Shown: one piece after another, positions 23,011 through 33,370 of the stretch
Layout of the letters: each line of letters starts with the position of its first letter
Position numbering within the stretch: the first letter of the stretch is position 1
Assembly: GCA_018292915.2 (NCBI GenBank)
Contig: JACVVK020000436.1
Span: 417,501-481,500 of the forward strand
Direction of reading: 5' to 3'
Length of the DNA stretch: 64,000 nt
Origin: Batillaria attramentaria
Lineage: Eukaryota > Mollusca > Gastropoda > Batillariidae
Program-made: the position numbers and the translations under genes
Notes under the pieces: generated by a model
The model's database searches: none
Told to the model about the DNA's origin: nothing
The model's input: only the letters and a program-made list of their open reading frames with translations

Positions 23011-23220
23011 GTCTCACAACTCCCGCCAAAAAGAACGCAGCAGCATAGTGTGCACGTCAAGTGTCTATGACGCAGATTTCGTTACGTCACTGTGTGCGTG
23101 AAAGTATGTATTGTGTGGAGAAACGTCACAGTCTTGTTTTGTATCACTGAAACTTGCTGCTGCACGTAGCAAAACCTGCCCCATCCCATGAAGTTGTTTC
23201 TCTATAGAGAAACAACTTAA
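21655..23220 (-). mobile_element. PAL element copy 4 (complete, inserted in PAL copy 2)
   Basis: It runs from the CAAGGAGGAACGGCCCC end to the palindrome (23191-23218). The right arm of copy 2 is cut: 21572-21654 is the inverted equivalent of 21732-21802, and its continuation (…GACAAAATAAAATGAAG…CCTCCTTG) reappears at 23221-23282. So copy 4 inserted into a copy of its own family. A SINE A lies at 21830-22007 (minus). A (CA)n tract is at 22979-23007. Confidence 0.75.
21830..22007 (-). mobile_element. tRNA-derived SINE 'A' within PAL copy 4
   Basis: On the minus strand, head GGGAGCCAGGGTGGCCGAAT, B box GAGTTCGAATCC, and tail 'GATACCACCTTTACGTGGTG'. It has the same position and orientation relative to PAL as in copies 2, 3 and 10. 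Confidence 0.85.
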
Positions 23221-23370
23221 AAAGACAAAATAAAATGAAGTTTGGATAAACAACTTTGTAGGACGGGGCCGTTCCTCCTTGTTTAATCACCGGGAACACT
23301 GAAGAAAGATAAATCAAACTCCAATTACTTTCTTCATTCTGTCAGTAACTTTAGTAATCTGTTCAGAAAA

Positions 23371-25352
23371 CAAGGAGGAACGGCCCCGTCCTACAAAGTT
23401 GTTTCTCCAAACTTCATTTTATTAAGTTGTTTCTCTATAGAGACGGGGCAGATTTTGCTACGCGCAGCAACAAGTTTCAGTGATACAAAACAAGACTGTG
23501 ACGTTTCTCCACACAATACATACTTTCACGCACACAGTGACGTAACGAAATTTGCGTCATAGACACCTTACGTGCACACTATGCTGCTGCGTTTTTTTTT
23601 TTTGGCGGGAGTTGTGACACGTCTGTGTGTGTGGACGGATGTAATGATGGCTATCTCCTAAACCACCTCGTTGGAGGGCTTTTTACTTTGAGATGAAATG
23701 GGCAGTCATATTCTCCAGACCTACCTTTCACGATTTTTATCCTGCCGCATTTTTGGAACAGTTGTCGCCCATTTAAAAAAATCGGCCACGTTACGTATTT
23801 TTACGAAAAAAAAAAAAAAAATGTTCAAATGGCTTCATTTTCTGAACTTGGGAAGATGATCCAATTATACTGACTGTTTTCGTAGCACAGCTTTGTAGAC
23901 AGGTTTTGTGTAAAAAAAATATTTCCGAGGTAGGGGTGGTTTGCATATAAGGCCAAATATCTATGAAAAGACTCCTTCAAATTACTCATCATTCCGGTAT
24001 TTTTGTCACTTGTGACAACTGCACATATGACATGAACTACTGCACTATTACAGCTTTAGTATTAAGAATAACAGAGCTTTTAGATAAACACATTTTTTCA
24101 AGTTTCTGCGAGAAACGCCGGTCAAAAAAGTTCCAATACTGCAATTTCGTAAGTACAATCCAAGGCACTTAAGTCCACGTTTCATCAGCTCTCTAGATCT
24201 TCAAGATTTTATGTCAAAATTAATTCAGTCACAGAAGTCGCAAAAGCAACAAGGAAATCACAAGATATGAAAAAGTATCATCTGTCAGACGAGCAGCGTG
24301 AGGCTGACGTCAAATGTTTGGTTCACAGACAAAATCTGCAAGTATCGTCACTGCTTCCGACATTTCACCGGCTCTCTAAGTCTTCCAGGTTTCATGTGAA
24401 AAATAATTCAGTCGGGGAAGTCACAAAGCCAACAGGAAAATCACAAGACATGAACAAGCATCCTCAGACGATCTCAGTGCTAGAGGCTGACGTCAAATAT
24501 TTGGTTCACGGAATTGACTGAATTAATTTTCACATCAAATCTGGAAGATCTAGAGGGCTGGTGAAACGTGGACTAGAATACCTTGGATTGTAGTTATGAA
24601 ATCGCAAAATTGGAACTCTTTTGACCGGTGTTTCTCGCAGAAACTTGAAAAAGCTATGTTTATCTAAAAGTTCAGTTATTCTTAATGCTAAAGCTATAAC
24701 AGTGCAGTAATTCCTGTCATATGTGCAGTTGTCACACTAGACAAAAACGCCGGGATAAGTAATTTACAGTAGTCTTTTCATAGATAGTTGGTCTTATGTG
24801 CAAAACACCCCTACCTCGGATTTTTTTTTTAAACACAAAACCAGTCAGAGCTACAGAGCTGTAGCACAAATACAGCAAATACAGGCAGTGTAATTGGGTG
24901 AACTTCCAAAGTCTAGAAAATGAAGGAATTTGAACAACTTTTTCGAAAAAATTCTTAACATGACCGATTTATTTTTTAAATCGGCGATAACTCTTCTGAA
25001 AAGGCGGCAGGCTAAAAATCGTGAAAGGTAGGTCTGGAGAAGGTGAATTCCCATTTTATCTCAAAGTAAAAAGGCCTCCAGCGAGGTGGTTTAGGAGATA
25101 GCCATCATTACATCCGTCCACACACACACACACACACACACACGTCTCACAACTCCCGCCAAAAAGAACCAACAGCATAGTGTGCTTGTCAAGTGTCTAT
25201 GACGCAGATTTCGTTACGTCACAGTGTGCACGAAAGTATGTATTGTGTGGAGAAACGTCACAGCCGTGTTTTGTACCATTGAAACTTGCTGCTGCGCGCA
25301 GCGAAATCTGCCCCATCCCATGAAGTTGTTTCTCTATAAAGAAACAAGTTAA
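23371..25352. mobile_element. two PAL copies in inverted orientation (copies 5 and 6)
   Basis: A short PAL end fragment (23371-23423, CAAGGAGGAACGG...) is joined directly to copy 5 (plus, 23422-24516), which starts at the palindrome half and ends at '...CACGGAATTGAC'. Copy 6 follows in the opposite orientation (24517-25352), finishing with an imperfect palindrome (25322-25350). Together they make a large inverted repeat of roughly 0.8 kb arms. Both lack the SINE segment at their junction. Confidence 0.7.
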
Positions 25353-25364
25353 AAAGGTTTACAC

Positions 25365-25990
25365 CACTCGCCAGTGCAAACTTTCAGCGAGTTAACTATG
25401 AGAGCTTCACGTCCGAAAATAGGAAGGAAACAGCGATCGAAAGTGTGAGTTATGACTTTCCATAACCCACTCAGTGGTTTACGAGTTCACAAAAAACACA
25501 CTCCAGTTACGTCATCAGTCACTTTCTGTGCGTCATTTCAAACATTTGGAACTCATACGTCACGACCTGTGTATAGTTATTTCGTTCACTTTTGGGGGTG
25601 AAATTTTATGTTGCTTGGATCACGTAAAAATGATCGCACAGAAAAATCTCTGGGAAGTATTTGCGAGTGCACTTTTGAATGTCAGTACATTGACACTCGC
25701 TTTAAATGATACATGTAGTCTTTTTAACATCAAGCACTTTCGACTGCCCTGCGCATCATTTCCTTACAAGTCAGTGCGCAGAATTGTGAGGGGGTACAAA
25801 AGTCACTAGTCAGCTTACCAGAAAAATAAAATGTCAAATGTATGCGACCAGAGCAGTAGAGGTAAGAGTCTGAATGCTCGTGGTATAAACAGCTTACAGC
25901 GAGGTAGCTACGGCAAAAATTGAAACATCGAGTGGTTTCTTTCGTGGTAAACCACGAGAACTAATTATGCAAGCTCTATATATCACGCTC
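25365..25990 (+). repeat. dispersed repeat 'F', copy 1
   Basis: 'GCGTCATTTCAAACATTTGG', 'GGGGTGAAATTTTATGTTGC' and 'CGTGGTAAACCACGA' (a palindrome, about 25945) are repeated in inverse order at 63750-64000, which continues beyond the window. A 111-codon open frame (25474-25809) lies in it but has no recognisable domain, and its sequence is part of the repeat. Confidence 0.55.
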
Positions 25991-26304
25991 CAATTATTGT
26001 ACACATTCGATCCGTCAGTAACTTCAATAGTCCCGTTGTACCCCCAAGGAGTCACTCTCCCACTTTGGCTTCATCGATCTTCATTTAAATAGTCATTTCA
26101 GCCGTTAAATTCTTCACACTAGTCAGTATCATTTTCCAAGAGAATGCTGATGGCGGGTACAAGTCTGATAGACGTCAAAACATCACCAGTGTCATTGTGA
26201 AGATGACGTTTGTATAGCTTTTTGCACGTTCTTTCCATAATTTGAAAGGCAGTCTGTCTCAGGTCTAGTCAGTGCCGCGCTGTTTTATTGTTTTTTTGTT
26301 TGTT

Positions 26305-26308
<4 letters not shown>

Positions 26309-26376
<68 letters not shown>
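26309..26376. repeat. (GT)n microsatellite
   Basis: A long, slightly interrupted GT run preceded by (GTTT)n. The stretch 25991-26710 is otherwise intron of gene B with no recognised element. Confidence 0.9.
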
Positions 26377-26710
26377 GTTTTTTTTCACGGGAAACCCTCG
26401 TTATGATGCCCGTGAAGAAATAACAGACAAACCCTCCGAGCATTTCACAACAGATGAAAACTGTAACCGAACATAGCTAAGGCTATGCAAATTTAGGAGG
26501 ATCCTGCTGTATTTTCAGGGGGTTGTGCCCATGATACCAACCCTACCCCCCATCTTGACAAACTGAAAATAAAAACGGTGCTCGTCAGTTCATTCAGAAG
26601 AATGCTATCACAATGGCGCACATACTTTCGCTTCATTAATCTTCATTCAATTGTCTGTTCACCCAATAAAATTAATATTTCACGAGTACTGGTCAGGTCA
26701 GACCACTTAC

Positions 26711-26887
26711 CTTTGGTTGTTGCGTCTGTCCGTGCAGTTGCCGATTCTGGGGTAGTGGGCGTGTGGACACCCTCTTCACAAGGCACAGGGCGGGTTCCAT
26801 CACCGGGACACATACACACACAGTTCTTGTCCTGGAAGGCGTCACCATATCGACTGCAGTCAGACTGGCAGCCACCAGCCTTGCTCT
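26711..26887 (-). CDS. gene B exon: cysteine-rich segment after the astacin domain
   Basis: TTTCAG acceptor, AAAG|GTAAGT donor, 177 bp, phase 1 on both sides. It encodes GGCQSDCSRYGDAFQDKNC followed by VCMCPGDG and PVPCEEG, then a Thr/Ser-rich tail (TPTTPESATARTDATTK). This six-cysteine module directly follows the catalytic domain in many invertebrate astacins, and the Thr-rich end is a likely linker to the ShKT domain. It joins in phase to 27372-27492 (A+AG makes Lys). The Cys pattern is EGF-like rather than CUB. Confidence 0.85.
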
Positions 26888-27371
26888 CTGAAATTCACGT
26901 ATACACTCTCCCGCAATATACGCTTGACAAATTTGAAATTCACGTATGATATTTATGTAGAGAGGCATTGCAGTGCAGTGTGGTAGACAGGCGTTGCAGT
27001 ACAGTGTAGGGGGGAGGGGGGGGGGATTCCAAAGAAGGCGATGATGATCATGACAATAATCATCCCACAAGAATTTTGACCCCTTTCGAGATTCGAACAT
27101 GCGGCAATCCTCTAAGCCCGATCCGATCGACGCTCTGTCACTTATTTCGACACAGCCCCTCCCCCCCCTCCCCCTCCAGCTCCCTGCCCCACCCTCTCCC
27201 CCACGTCCCTGCATGGACTTCAAGTACACTCATTTCAGACATAAGTCTTCGGAGAGGCATTGATTTACTCCTCGCATTCACATCTTGTAGGCCTAATCAA
27301 AAATGCACATTTTTAGGAATCCGTGGCTGGCTATCACATCGCAGCATTCATCACGTGACACTGACACTCAC

Positions 27372-27492
27372 TTCCGGCACAGTCGTACATGAGGTTGGCC
27401 AGCTTGGTGTCCCTGTAGCTGAGTCCTTCTGCCTTACCGATGATGTCCTGGTACATGGGATCCAGAGTTTCCATTGACCCGGGCACTGGCTC
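27372..27492 (-). CDS. gene B exon: C-terminal end of the astacin catalytic domain
   Basis: TTTCAG acceptor, GGAA|GTGAGT donor, 121 bp, phase 0 in and phase 1 out. It encodes EPVPGSMETLDPMYQDIIGK then AEGLSYRDTKLANLMYDC. This matches the astacin pattern of a TI/TL-x-P strand, then IG-x3-GLS-x-D, then the final Cys that closes the domain disulphide. The preceding exon ends in phase 0, so the join HFGGD|EP keeps the frame. An (AC)n tract (27499-27551) lies only seven bases upstream of the exon and replaces most of a normal polypyrimidine stretch. Confidence 0.9.
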
Positions 27493-27498
27493 CTGAAA

Positions 27499-27551
<53 letters not shown>
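27499..27551. repeat. (AC)n microsatellite abutting an acceptor site
   Basis: A pure AC run on the plus strand, hence (GT)n in the sense of gene B, directly upstream of the acceptor of exon 27372-27492. Confidence 0.9.
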
Positions 27552-27554
<3 letters not shown>

Positions 27555-27994
27555 GGTCATGGTCGTCACCATTGTAACAGGACGCAACTAAGGCAAACAA
27601 ACAACAACATATGATTATAGGCTATTGGTTACATCCGATGGGAAAAGTTGATACGAGCTCGTTAGCTGTACTCATACCTATATAGTGCGTTTGGCATCTT
27701 ATTCACCGACGATTTTCAACGATAACCTTTTATGGAGCCACTTTCAGATCTATTGCAGAGAAAACGTTATCCAGGAAGTTGTGACCTAATAGATTTTATA
27801 ACAGCCAGTGTTCTCTGTCTTTCCGTTTCTTCTCGGCGTAAGTGAAACTAGCGTAAATCGATATTTTTATTACTGTTTGAAAACCTGACAAGCCCTTTTC
27901 AAGGAATGCAACCAAAGACCCTACATTACTTTAGTAACTTTGATGCAACTATCCAAAAACAGCACTTTAACGTCATTCACTGACATCACTTTCC

Positions 27995-28114
27995 CCTCCC
28001 CCCCCCCCCCCCCCCCCCCACTGTCTCGAGAAGGTTTTAGGAGTACAGTCAAGTACTGCACAAGATTACATTTGAGATTAAGGCTCTCGGGGGGGGGGGG
28101 GGGGGGGGGGGGGG
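27995..28114. repeat. poly-C tract and poly-G tract, ~70 bp apart
   Basis: A run of about 24 C (27995-28019) and a run of about 24 G (28090-28114) lie in inverted relation with CTGTCTCGAG / GGCTCTCG beside them. They can pair as a hairpin or form quadruplexes. The rest of 27552-28299 is intron without other features. Confidence 0.75.
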
Positions 28115-28299
28115 TATATTTTACACTCATTTCGACACTTTAGTTCACCTCACTTTTCCGCCCAATTTTTCACTGGCAAAGTCGTCAGCTATTTCAATCC
28201 ATGGTTCATATCCATGGTTGATAAAAAGTTAGGTAACATGTTTTCAAACATCTGTTGCCAAGAAATATGCACAGAAACACTGTTTTACCAAAGATATTG

Positions 28300-28745
28300 C
28301 CGAAAATAATAATAATAATAATGAATTGTCTGGCGCCCAACCTCCTGCTGGAGCTCTGGGCGCCTCACAATATTAGAGTGGCAATAACATACACGTGAGA
28401 TACACATGAAATACATGTCACATTACATACACATGAAATACACGTCACATACACGCTACATACACACAGCTATGATACATCCTAACATGACATCGTAAAA
28501 TGACAATGATGGTGACAGTGATGGTAGAGAAATTAGTCTATATAAGAAGAAATGAGATTTCAAAGCGGTTTTAAAAGAGTCCATCGACTCTGCATGGCGA
28601 ACATGGGAAGGCAGGCTGTTCCAAATGACTGGACCGTGGTAGAGCAATGCTCGCTGACCTAGTGTTTTCGATTTAACCTGTGGAATGCGTAGGATGCGGG
28701 TGTCAGCTTTTGCGACTGGATTACCAAAGGCACTAAGGCGTTTCT
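28300..28745 (-). mobile_element. 5'-truncated LINE 3' end with (ATT)n tail, next to an exon
   Basis: The minus-strand coding remnant RILRIPQVKSKTLGQRA..., ...GPVIWNSLPSHVRHAESMDS is the C-terminal motif of CR1/L2-type ORF2 proteins. It is followed by a 3' UTR ending 'GGGCGCCAGACAATTC' and (ATT)n (28305-28322). Its truncated 5' edge lies within about 25 bases of the donor of exon 28765-28968, so the exon frame reads on into LINE sequence if the intron is kept. Confidence 0.75.
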
Positions 28746-28764
28746 TTTGTCGGTAGTTACTTAC

Positions 28765-28968
28765 ATCTCCACCGAAATGCATTATGCTACGATAGTCGTA
28801 CTGCACACCGTAGTCGTTGATGAGCTCTTCGTCAAATGTATCGAACTGGCTGTGATACATCTCGGGTATCTTGTCGTAGTTGACACGGACGTAGTCATCT
28901 CGATCAGGTCTAGCATGCTCGTGGATCCAGCCAATGGCGTGCCCGATCTCATGTATGACTGTGGATTT
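28765..28968 (-). CDS. gene B exon: astacin active site and Met-turn
   Basis: TTACAG acceptor, GAGAT|GTAAGT donor, 204 bp, phase 0 both sides. It encodes KSTVIHEIGHAIGWIHEHAR then PDRDDYVRVNYDKI and ends YDYRSIMHFGGD. HEIGHAIGWIHE is the metzincin zinc site HExxHxxGxxH plus the astacin-specific Glu; the three His bind zinc and the first Glu is the general base. RPDRDDYV is the usual astacin continuation. The Met-turn is present as SIMHF: the family consensus is SxMHY, whose Tyr is an additional zinc ligand in crayfish astacin, so Phe here is unusual. The product is expected to be secreted. Confidence 0.95.
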
Positions 28969-29181
28969 CTGTAATAATAACTGCGGATTTGAAAATGTCA
29001 GCTAATCAGTCACTTGACTGAAGTCATTGTGTTTATAAAAGTACGTCAGTAAAACACAAACAAACAAAAACAAACAAACAAACCAAAACAAAACAAAAAA
29101 ACACCCCCCCCCCCAACAACAACAGCAGCAAAATTAAATAAATAAATAAATAAATAACGTGAGGTGGACAGTGAATTTTAC

Positions 29182-29257
29182 CTCAAGACAGAAGAAGTTA
29201 ATTTCGACGTACTGGGTTGTTCCTTCGTATCCTCGATATCCCACATCCGAAGAACAT
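29182..29257 (-). CDS. gene B exon: astacin domain, Cys-loop before the zinc site
   Basis: CTGCAG acceptor, TTGAG|GTAAAA donor, 76 bp, phase 2 in and phase 0 out. It encodes CSSDVGYRGYEGTTQYVEIN then FFCLE and leads straight into the HEIGH exon. This matches the astacin C-x-S-x-V-G...G-x-Q-x-(I/V)-x-(L/I)-x2-x-C segment, whose two Cys take part in domain disulphides. The phase fits the previous exon (GG+A makes Gly). Confidence 0.9.
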
Positions 29258-29336
29258 CTGCAGTGTCAACGAGGAACATTATAAAATGTAAACAGTATAA
29301 CGGCTGAAAAAAGTAACAATACCAACAACGACAAGG

Positions 29337-29505
29337 GCGGGGGAGGGTGTTTGGGAGTTTACCGTCCTTTTCCACCACGTAAGGGTGATATCAAAGACGG
29401 GGCAACGAGAAAAAGGCCAACACAAATATTTGGTCCCAGCCGGGATTCGAACTCACGACACGAGCATTAAAAGTCCAACGCTCTACCATTCGGCTATCCC
29501 GGCTC
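29337..29505 (-). mobile_element. tRNA-derived SINE 'A' in gene B intron
   Basis: On the minus strand: head GGAGCCGGGATAGCCGAATG, B box GAGTTCGAATCC, tail with 'GATATCACCCTTACGTGGTG' and 'AAAAGGACGGTAAACTCCC'. It stands alone here, not within a PAL copy. (AAAC)n and poly-C tracts fill 29047-29160 to the left. Confidence 0.8.
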
Positions 29506-29952
29506 CAACAACGACAACAATAACACCACTCTCTGGGGCACAGAGTCTTTCAGTGGAAAGTACCTCTGTGCACGGTGGGGAAATGGCGCTCACTGCGCTA
29601 CCGTGACGGGCCTAAATTGTCTCGGTGCTCTCAAACACAAGGTCGCGCACTATGTCATCCTTGACCAGCTTTGAACCCAGAGGGAACCTCAATGGCGCAA
29701 GTGATGGAAGGCTGTCTTCAGAGTGAAAGTAGGCGTGTTTCTGAATCAGAGACATACATAACATGTCTCTGTCTGAATGGACAGATCTATATTACATTCA
29801 GTCTTAGAGCACGGGTGTGTATGCTTTTGTAATCGTCTCTTATTCCACCACAAGGCAGGTACGTGATCGTCTGCACCGTGCAATAATACTTGCTTGTAGA
29901 GTGCAGCGCCTTTGCCTGTCAGAGTGCAACCCCTTTGCCGTTCACTCACATC

Positions 29953-30191
29953 CTGTTGGATCAGTGTACCACGTAAACAGTGCCATCAAAGCGCAACAAT
30001 AATTGTCCGCTGGCAAAGATTTTGCCCAAACGAAAAGTGGTCACATATTCAATACTTCGTTTTAAATCGAATCATATGACGCACAAGTCTTCGCTTTTCT
30101 AAAAAAAAATTCGCCATTTTTGAAAATGGCGCTGGCTGTAAGCAGTCACATTTTCACGCCCCGCCGAAAAGGGACTGCACTCTGGAGTCTA
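29953..30191 (+). repeat. dispersed repeat 'D', copy 1 (empty site for the LTR at 35544)
   Basis: About 235 bp beginning TTGGATCAGTGTACCACG is nearly identical to 36904-37138, including 'GAAAATGGCGCTGGCTGTAA' and 'GGGACTGCACTCTGGAGTCT'. The second copy is split from its TTGGATCAG by a solo LTR, so this copy shows the uninserted sequence. Confidence 0.75.
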
Positions 30192-30329
30192 CAATAACAC
30201 CCCCCCCCCCCAAAAAAAAAAAAAAGAAAAAAAAAAGAAGAAAAAAAAAGAGGAAATTAAAGGAAATGAAAACAATACCACCACCACCACCAACAAAAAA
30301 CAACAACAAAAAAACAACAACAAAACAAG

Positions 30330-30730
30330 ATGGCCACCAGCCCAATATGTTGTTTCCATTCAATGACATGCTGTAGTCACAGTCGTAGTCGTTGTGTCAT
30401 GTATGCAGCCCGCGCGCACACGCCGGAACGCAAGCTCTCTGACATCAAGCATGCTGACATGAAGAAAGTACTGAAAACCCTTATCGTGCCTCTATGCACT
30501 TGCAAAAACCCAAACACATGAGGTCGTGTGAGCTCGCCTAGCTGGTTGACGCCACAGCTTTTTGGCGTATGCGAGGTTCTACATGGGTGAATGAATTCTT
30601 GTAATAAAGTCGTTACCCGTTGACAGAGTTACTTCCCGCAGACCTGACTGACAGACGATTGCTTACTGGTATCGGAGAAGAGACCCTCTCTCTCTCTCTC
30701 TCGCCTTAGACGCGCGCTTGCGCGCGCACG
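30330..30730 (+). repeat. dispersed repeat 'C', copy 2
   Basis: Inverted relative to 4078-4489 and in the same orientation as 33842-34020. It ends in (CT)n and a GC-rich 'GCGCGCTTGCGCGCGC' run. Poly-C/A and AAC-rich low-complexity sequence lies just left (30192-30329). Confidence 0.7.
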
Positions 30731-30845
30731 CGGGTGGGTGGGTGGGTGTTTGGGGGTTTAACGTCCTTTTCCACCACATAGGGTGATATCAAAGACGGGG
30801 CAACGATGAAAAAGCCAGCACAAATATTTGGTCCCAGCCGGGATC
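30731..30845 (-). mobile_element. SINE 'A', truncated (tail half only)
   Basis: The conserved SINE A tail ('GGGTTTAACGTCCTTTTCCA', 'GATATCAAAGACGGGGCAAC', read on plus) and part of the B box (CCCAGCCGGGAT) are present, but the head is missing: the sequence runs into GCGCGC and poly-C. Confidence 0.7.
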
Positions 30846-31179
30846 GCGCGCGCACGCAAGCCCCCCCCCCCCCCCCTTACACACACACACACACACATTA
30901 TGCAAAGACCTTGGAATCAGAAAGACGCGTCACTCCTGCCCTCGTAAGAGAGACATATAGCGGGACAACGCGAAGAGTTGTCTGCCCGCATTAGCGCGCA
31001 TCCTAGATCTGGCCCCTATAGTGACAGCATGGCGGAAAGTGGAAAGCGATCACAAAAGCCGGGCATGCAATTGTGTTCTGCGCCGAATTGTTCAAATAAC
31101 AGACAAATATAAACGGGGAAATACTTCTTTTGGTATTCCTGTTGAAAAACAAACTCTTTTTTTTCGCTTTCTTGTCAAA

Positions 31180-31344
31180 AAAAAAAAAAAAAAAAAAGAC
31201 CTCAAGTGGTACGTGTGCATGCAGTGTAAACAAACAGTAAACACACGCGGCTGACGCAGATACAGCGTAATTTTTTTTCCCCTGACAACTTTACAAATCA
31301 CGGTGACTTAAATTGTGCTAGCGTCTACCTGCATCTAAATTCAG

Positions 31345-31426
<82 letters not shown>

Positions 31427-31689
31427 TGTCACTCATACGGCGGCAGGTACGTTCATCGGCACTTGTTCCAGTTCACATACTGTTGGGGGGAAATCTGTAG
31501 GTATGTACAGAACTCTTTTCTTAAAAATCAAGAGGTTTGCATGCAGTGTAAACAAACAGCAGTAAACACACGTGGCAGGCGCAGACATCAGGTTTTGGTG
31601 TTGTTTTTGTTGTTTTGTTGGCGGTGGTGTTTTTTTTTAAAACTTTACAAATAACGTTCACTTGAACTGTGCTAGCGGCACGTTGCACT

Positions 31690-31745
<56 letters not shown>
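31180..31745. repeat. tandem duplication, period ~345 bp, ending in (CA)n
   Basis: Two copies share 'GCATGCAGTGTAAACAAACA', 'GTAAACACACG', 'ACTTTACAAAT' and 'TGTGCTAGCG', each followed by a long (CA)n tract (31350-31423 and 31690-31742). Intron of gene B. Confidence 0.7.
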
Positions 31746-31746
<1 letters not shown>

Positions 31747-31959
31747 CAAAATCATCCGGCTGAACTTCATTCTAACCATTGTAAAACCATATCACAACAT
31801 AAAATCTGCTGGATCGTCGGTCGCAGATATGATTAATGCTGAGTTAGCAGGAAGTATTCAGCGGATGCGTCCATCTTTGGATCTCTCGCACATTCGATCT
31901 TTCTGTGTTCCGTACTAGTTTTACTTGAACACATCGAACGAAATGCACTGCCTAGCCGG

Positions 31960-32968
31960 GGTCGGCCCGCTATTGCGCGGGTCCGTTAGTGCGCGGGTCC
32001 GCTAGTGCGCGGGGCCGCTAGTGCGCGGGTCCGGGTCCGCTAGTGCGCGGGTCCGCTATTGCGCGGGGCCGCTATTGCGCGGCCATATCATCTATAAGAA
32101 GCAATACTTGCCAAGGTGACGGGGCCTACCGTGCACCCCCCCCCCCCCACCCCGGGAATGTACTACGATGGTGCCAGATGTCTTCCTAGGATGTCCTGAT
32201 TGTATTTCAAAAATGTTCCCAAGAATCCATAGGGATGCACCAGAGTTACAGCCCTTAACTTAAAGGCGCGCTTTCACACTTCGACGACTTACGTGATATT
32301 CACAAACAGCTGGTCTAAATCATAAACAGATTCTTGTACTACTTAAATCAATTATTATGCCACTTGCCAATGGTTTATTATCATTTAAACAAACAGAAAT
32401 GAAGTATATATCAAAATGCTTATATACGGTGATGGTCAATGTACGCGTAGTATTATGGACGACTTGCCGGTATTGGTAAAAATCTGACAAATGAGTGTTT
32501 TCATTGGTTGTACTTCTTTATAATAAAATACATCATAAACTCTTTATTAAATGGCCAAAGTAACATTTATACATGTATATAAATTTGAAATTTGTTTTGT
32601 ATCACTTTGGTGCTCGTGAGTCACAGCACATGATCTGAGATATTTTCCTCGAGCTACAAAAGTATATGACATACATGATGACAGATGAAAATAAGAGCAA
32701 TGTTTTGATCTTCGAAAATGTCAGGTTCATATCACATGAAAAATCTGCAGGAGTCCGTAAATGTGACATGTCAAACACAGTGTGTATAGTGCCTAATCAC
32801 GAGCCAGAATATAGCATGTCTGAATTTGTCAACATACATTCATCAAGTGAATCACCCAGCCCATCCTACACAAATATGAGTGATTTAATGCTTTAAAACT
32901 TCCACATTAGAAAAGCATGATCACAGGGCTTTCCTGTGCCCCCCCCCCCCCCATCAACCCATTGATCC

Positions 32969-33026
<58 letters not shown>

Positions 33027-33370
33027 CCTATATATACGAGAAATTTCCATTTGAAAAAATGGGTTTCACAAAAACAGTGGGTTCCTTGGAAAATCGTCAA
33101 TATTTTCCATATAATTATACTACTTCACATTTGCTTTGCATCACTACAAAGACAAAGACTGTTGAATAGACAATCTGCTTTTATTTCATTAAGGTAATTA
33201 CATTGCAATCCTCGCGCATAAGGCAACAAAACAGAACAATCATAACCGAACATTTCATTCCCGCGCAATAGCGGCCCCGCGCACTAGCGGCCCCGCGCAC
33301 TAACGGCCCCGCGCACTAGCGGACCCGCGCACTAGCGGACCCGCGCAATAGCGGCCCAGCCCCGCGTAGC
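31960..33370. mobile_element. fold-back-like element with GC-rich minisatellite inverted arms
   Basis: The left arm (31967-32082) is an array of ~16-bp units such as CCGCTAGTGCGCGGGT, alternating TAGTG and TATTG. The right arm (33263-33353) is the same array inverted (ACCCGCGCACTAGCGG units). They enclose ~1.18 kb of AT-rich DNA with a 76-codon frame (32666-32896), a poly-C and a (CA)n tract. Inverted arms made of tandem repeats are the hallmark of fold-back elements. No TSD was identified and the enclosed frame resembles nothing I know. Confidence 0.6.

Larger units (their letters stand above)
7810..23282 (+). mobile_element. PAL element copy 2, expanded to 15.5 kb by nested insertions
   Basis: PAL sequence is present in order at 7810-8517, 12656-13130, 13414-13480, 21276-21654 and 23221-23282. 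Together these reconstruct a normal ~1.6-kb PAL: the end palindrome (7812-7839; one arm has a mismatch), an AC-rich core, (CT)n tracts, a SINE, and a far end ending GTTCCTCCTTG. The interruptions are a 4.1-kb DNA transposon (8518-12655), a LINE 3' fragment (13131-13413), a LINE (about 13487-21275) and PAL copy 4 (21655-23220). The uninterrupted copies at 17362-18934 and 21655-23220 show the expected continuous sequence across each junction. Confidence 0.75.

Noticed and set aside
25474..25809. 111-codon frame near 25.6 kb
   Set aside because: It lies in dispersed repeat F and shows no domain or splice support.
27060..27170. tRNA-like head on the minus strand (B box GTTCGAATCTC)
   Set aside because: Only the B-box region is convincing, the A box is absent and no known SINE tail follows.
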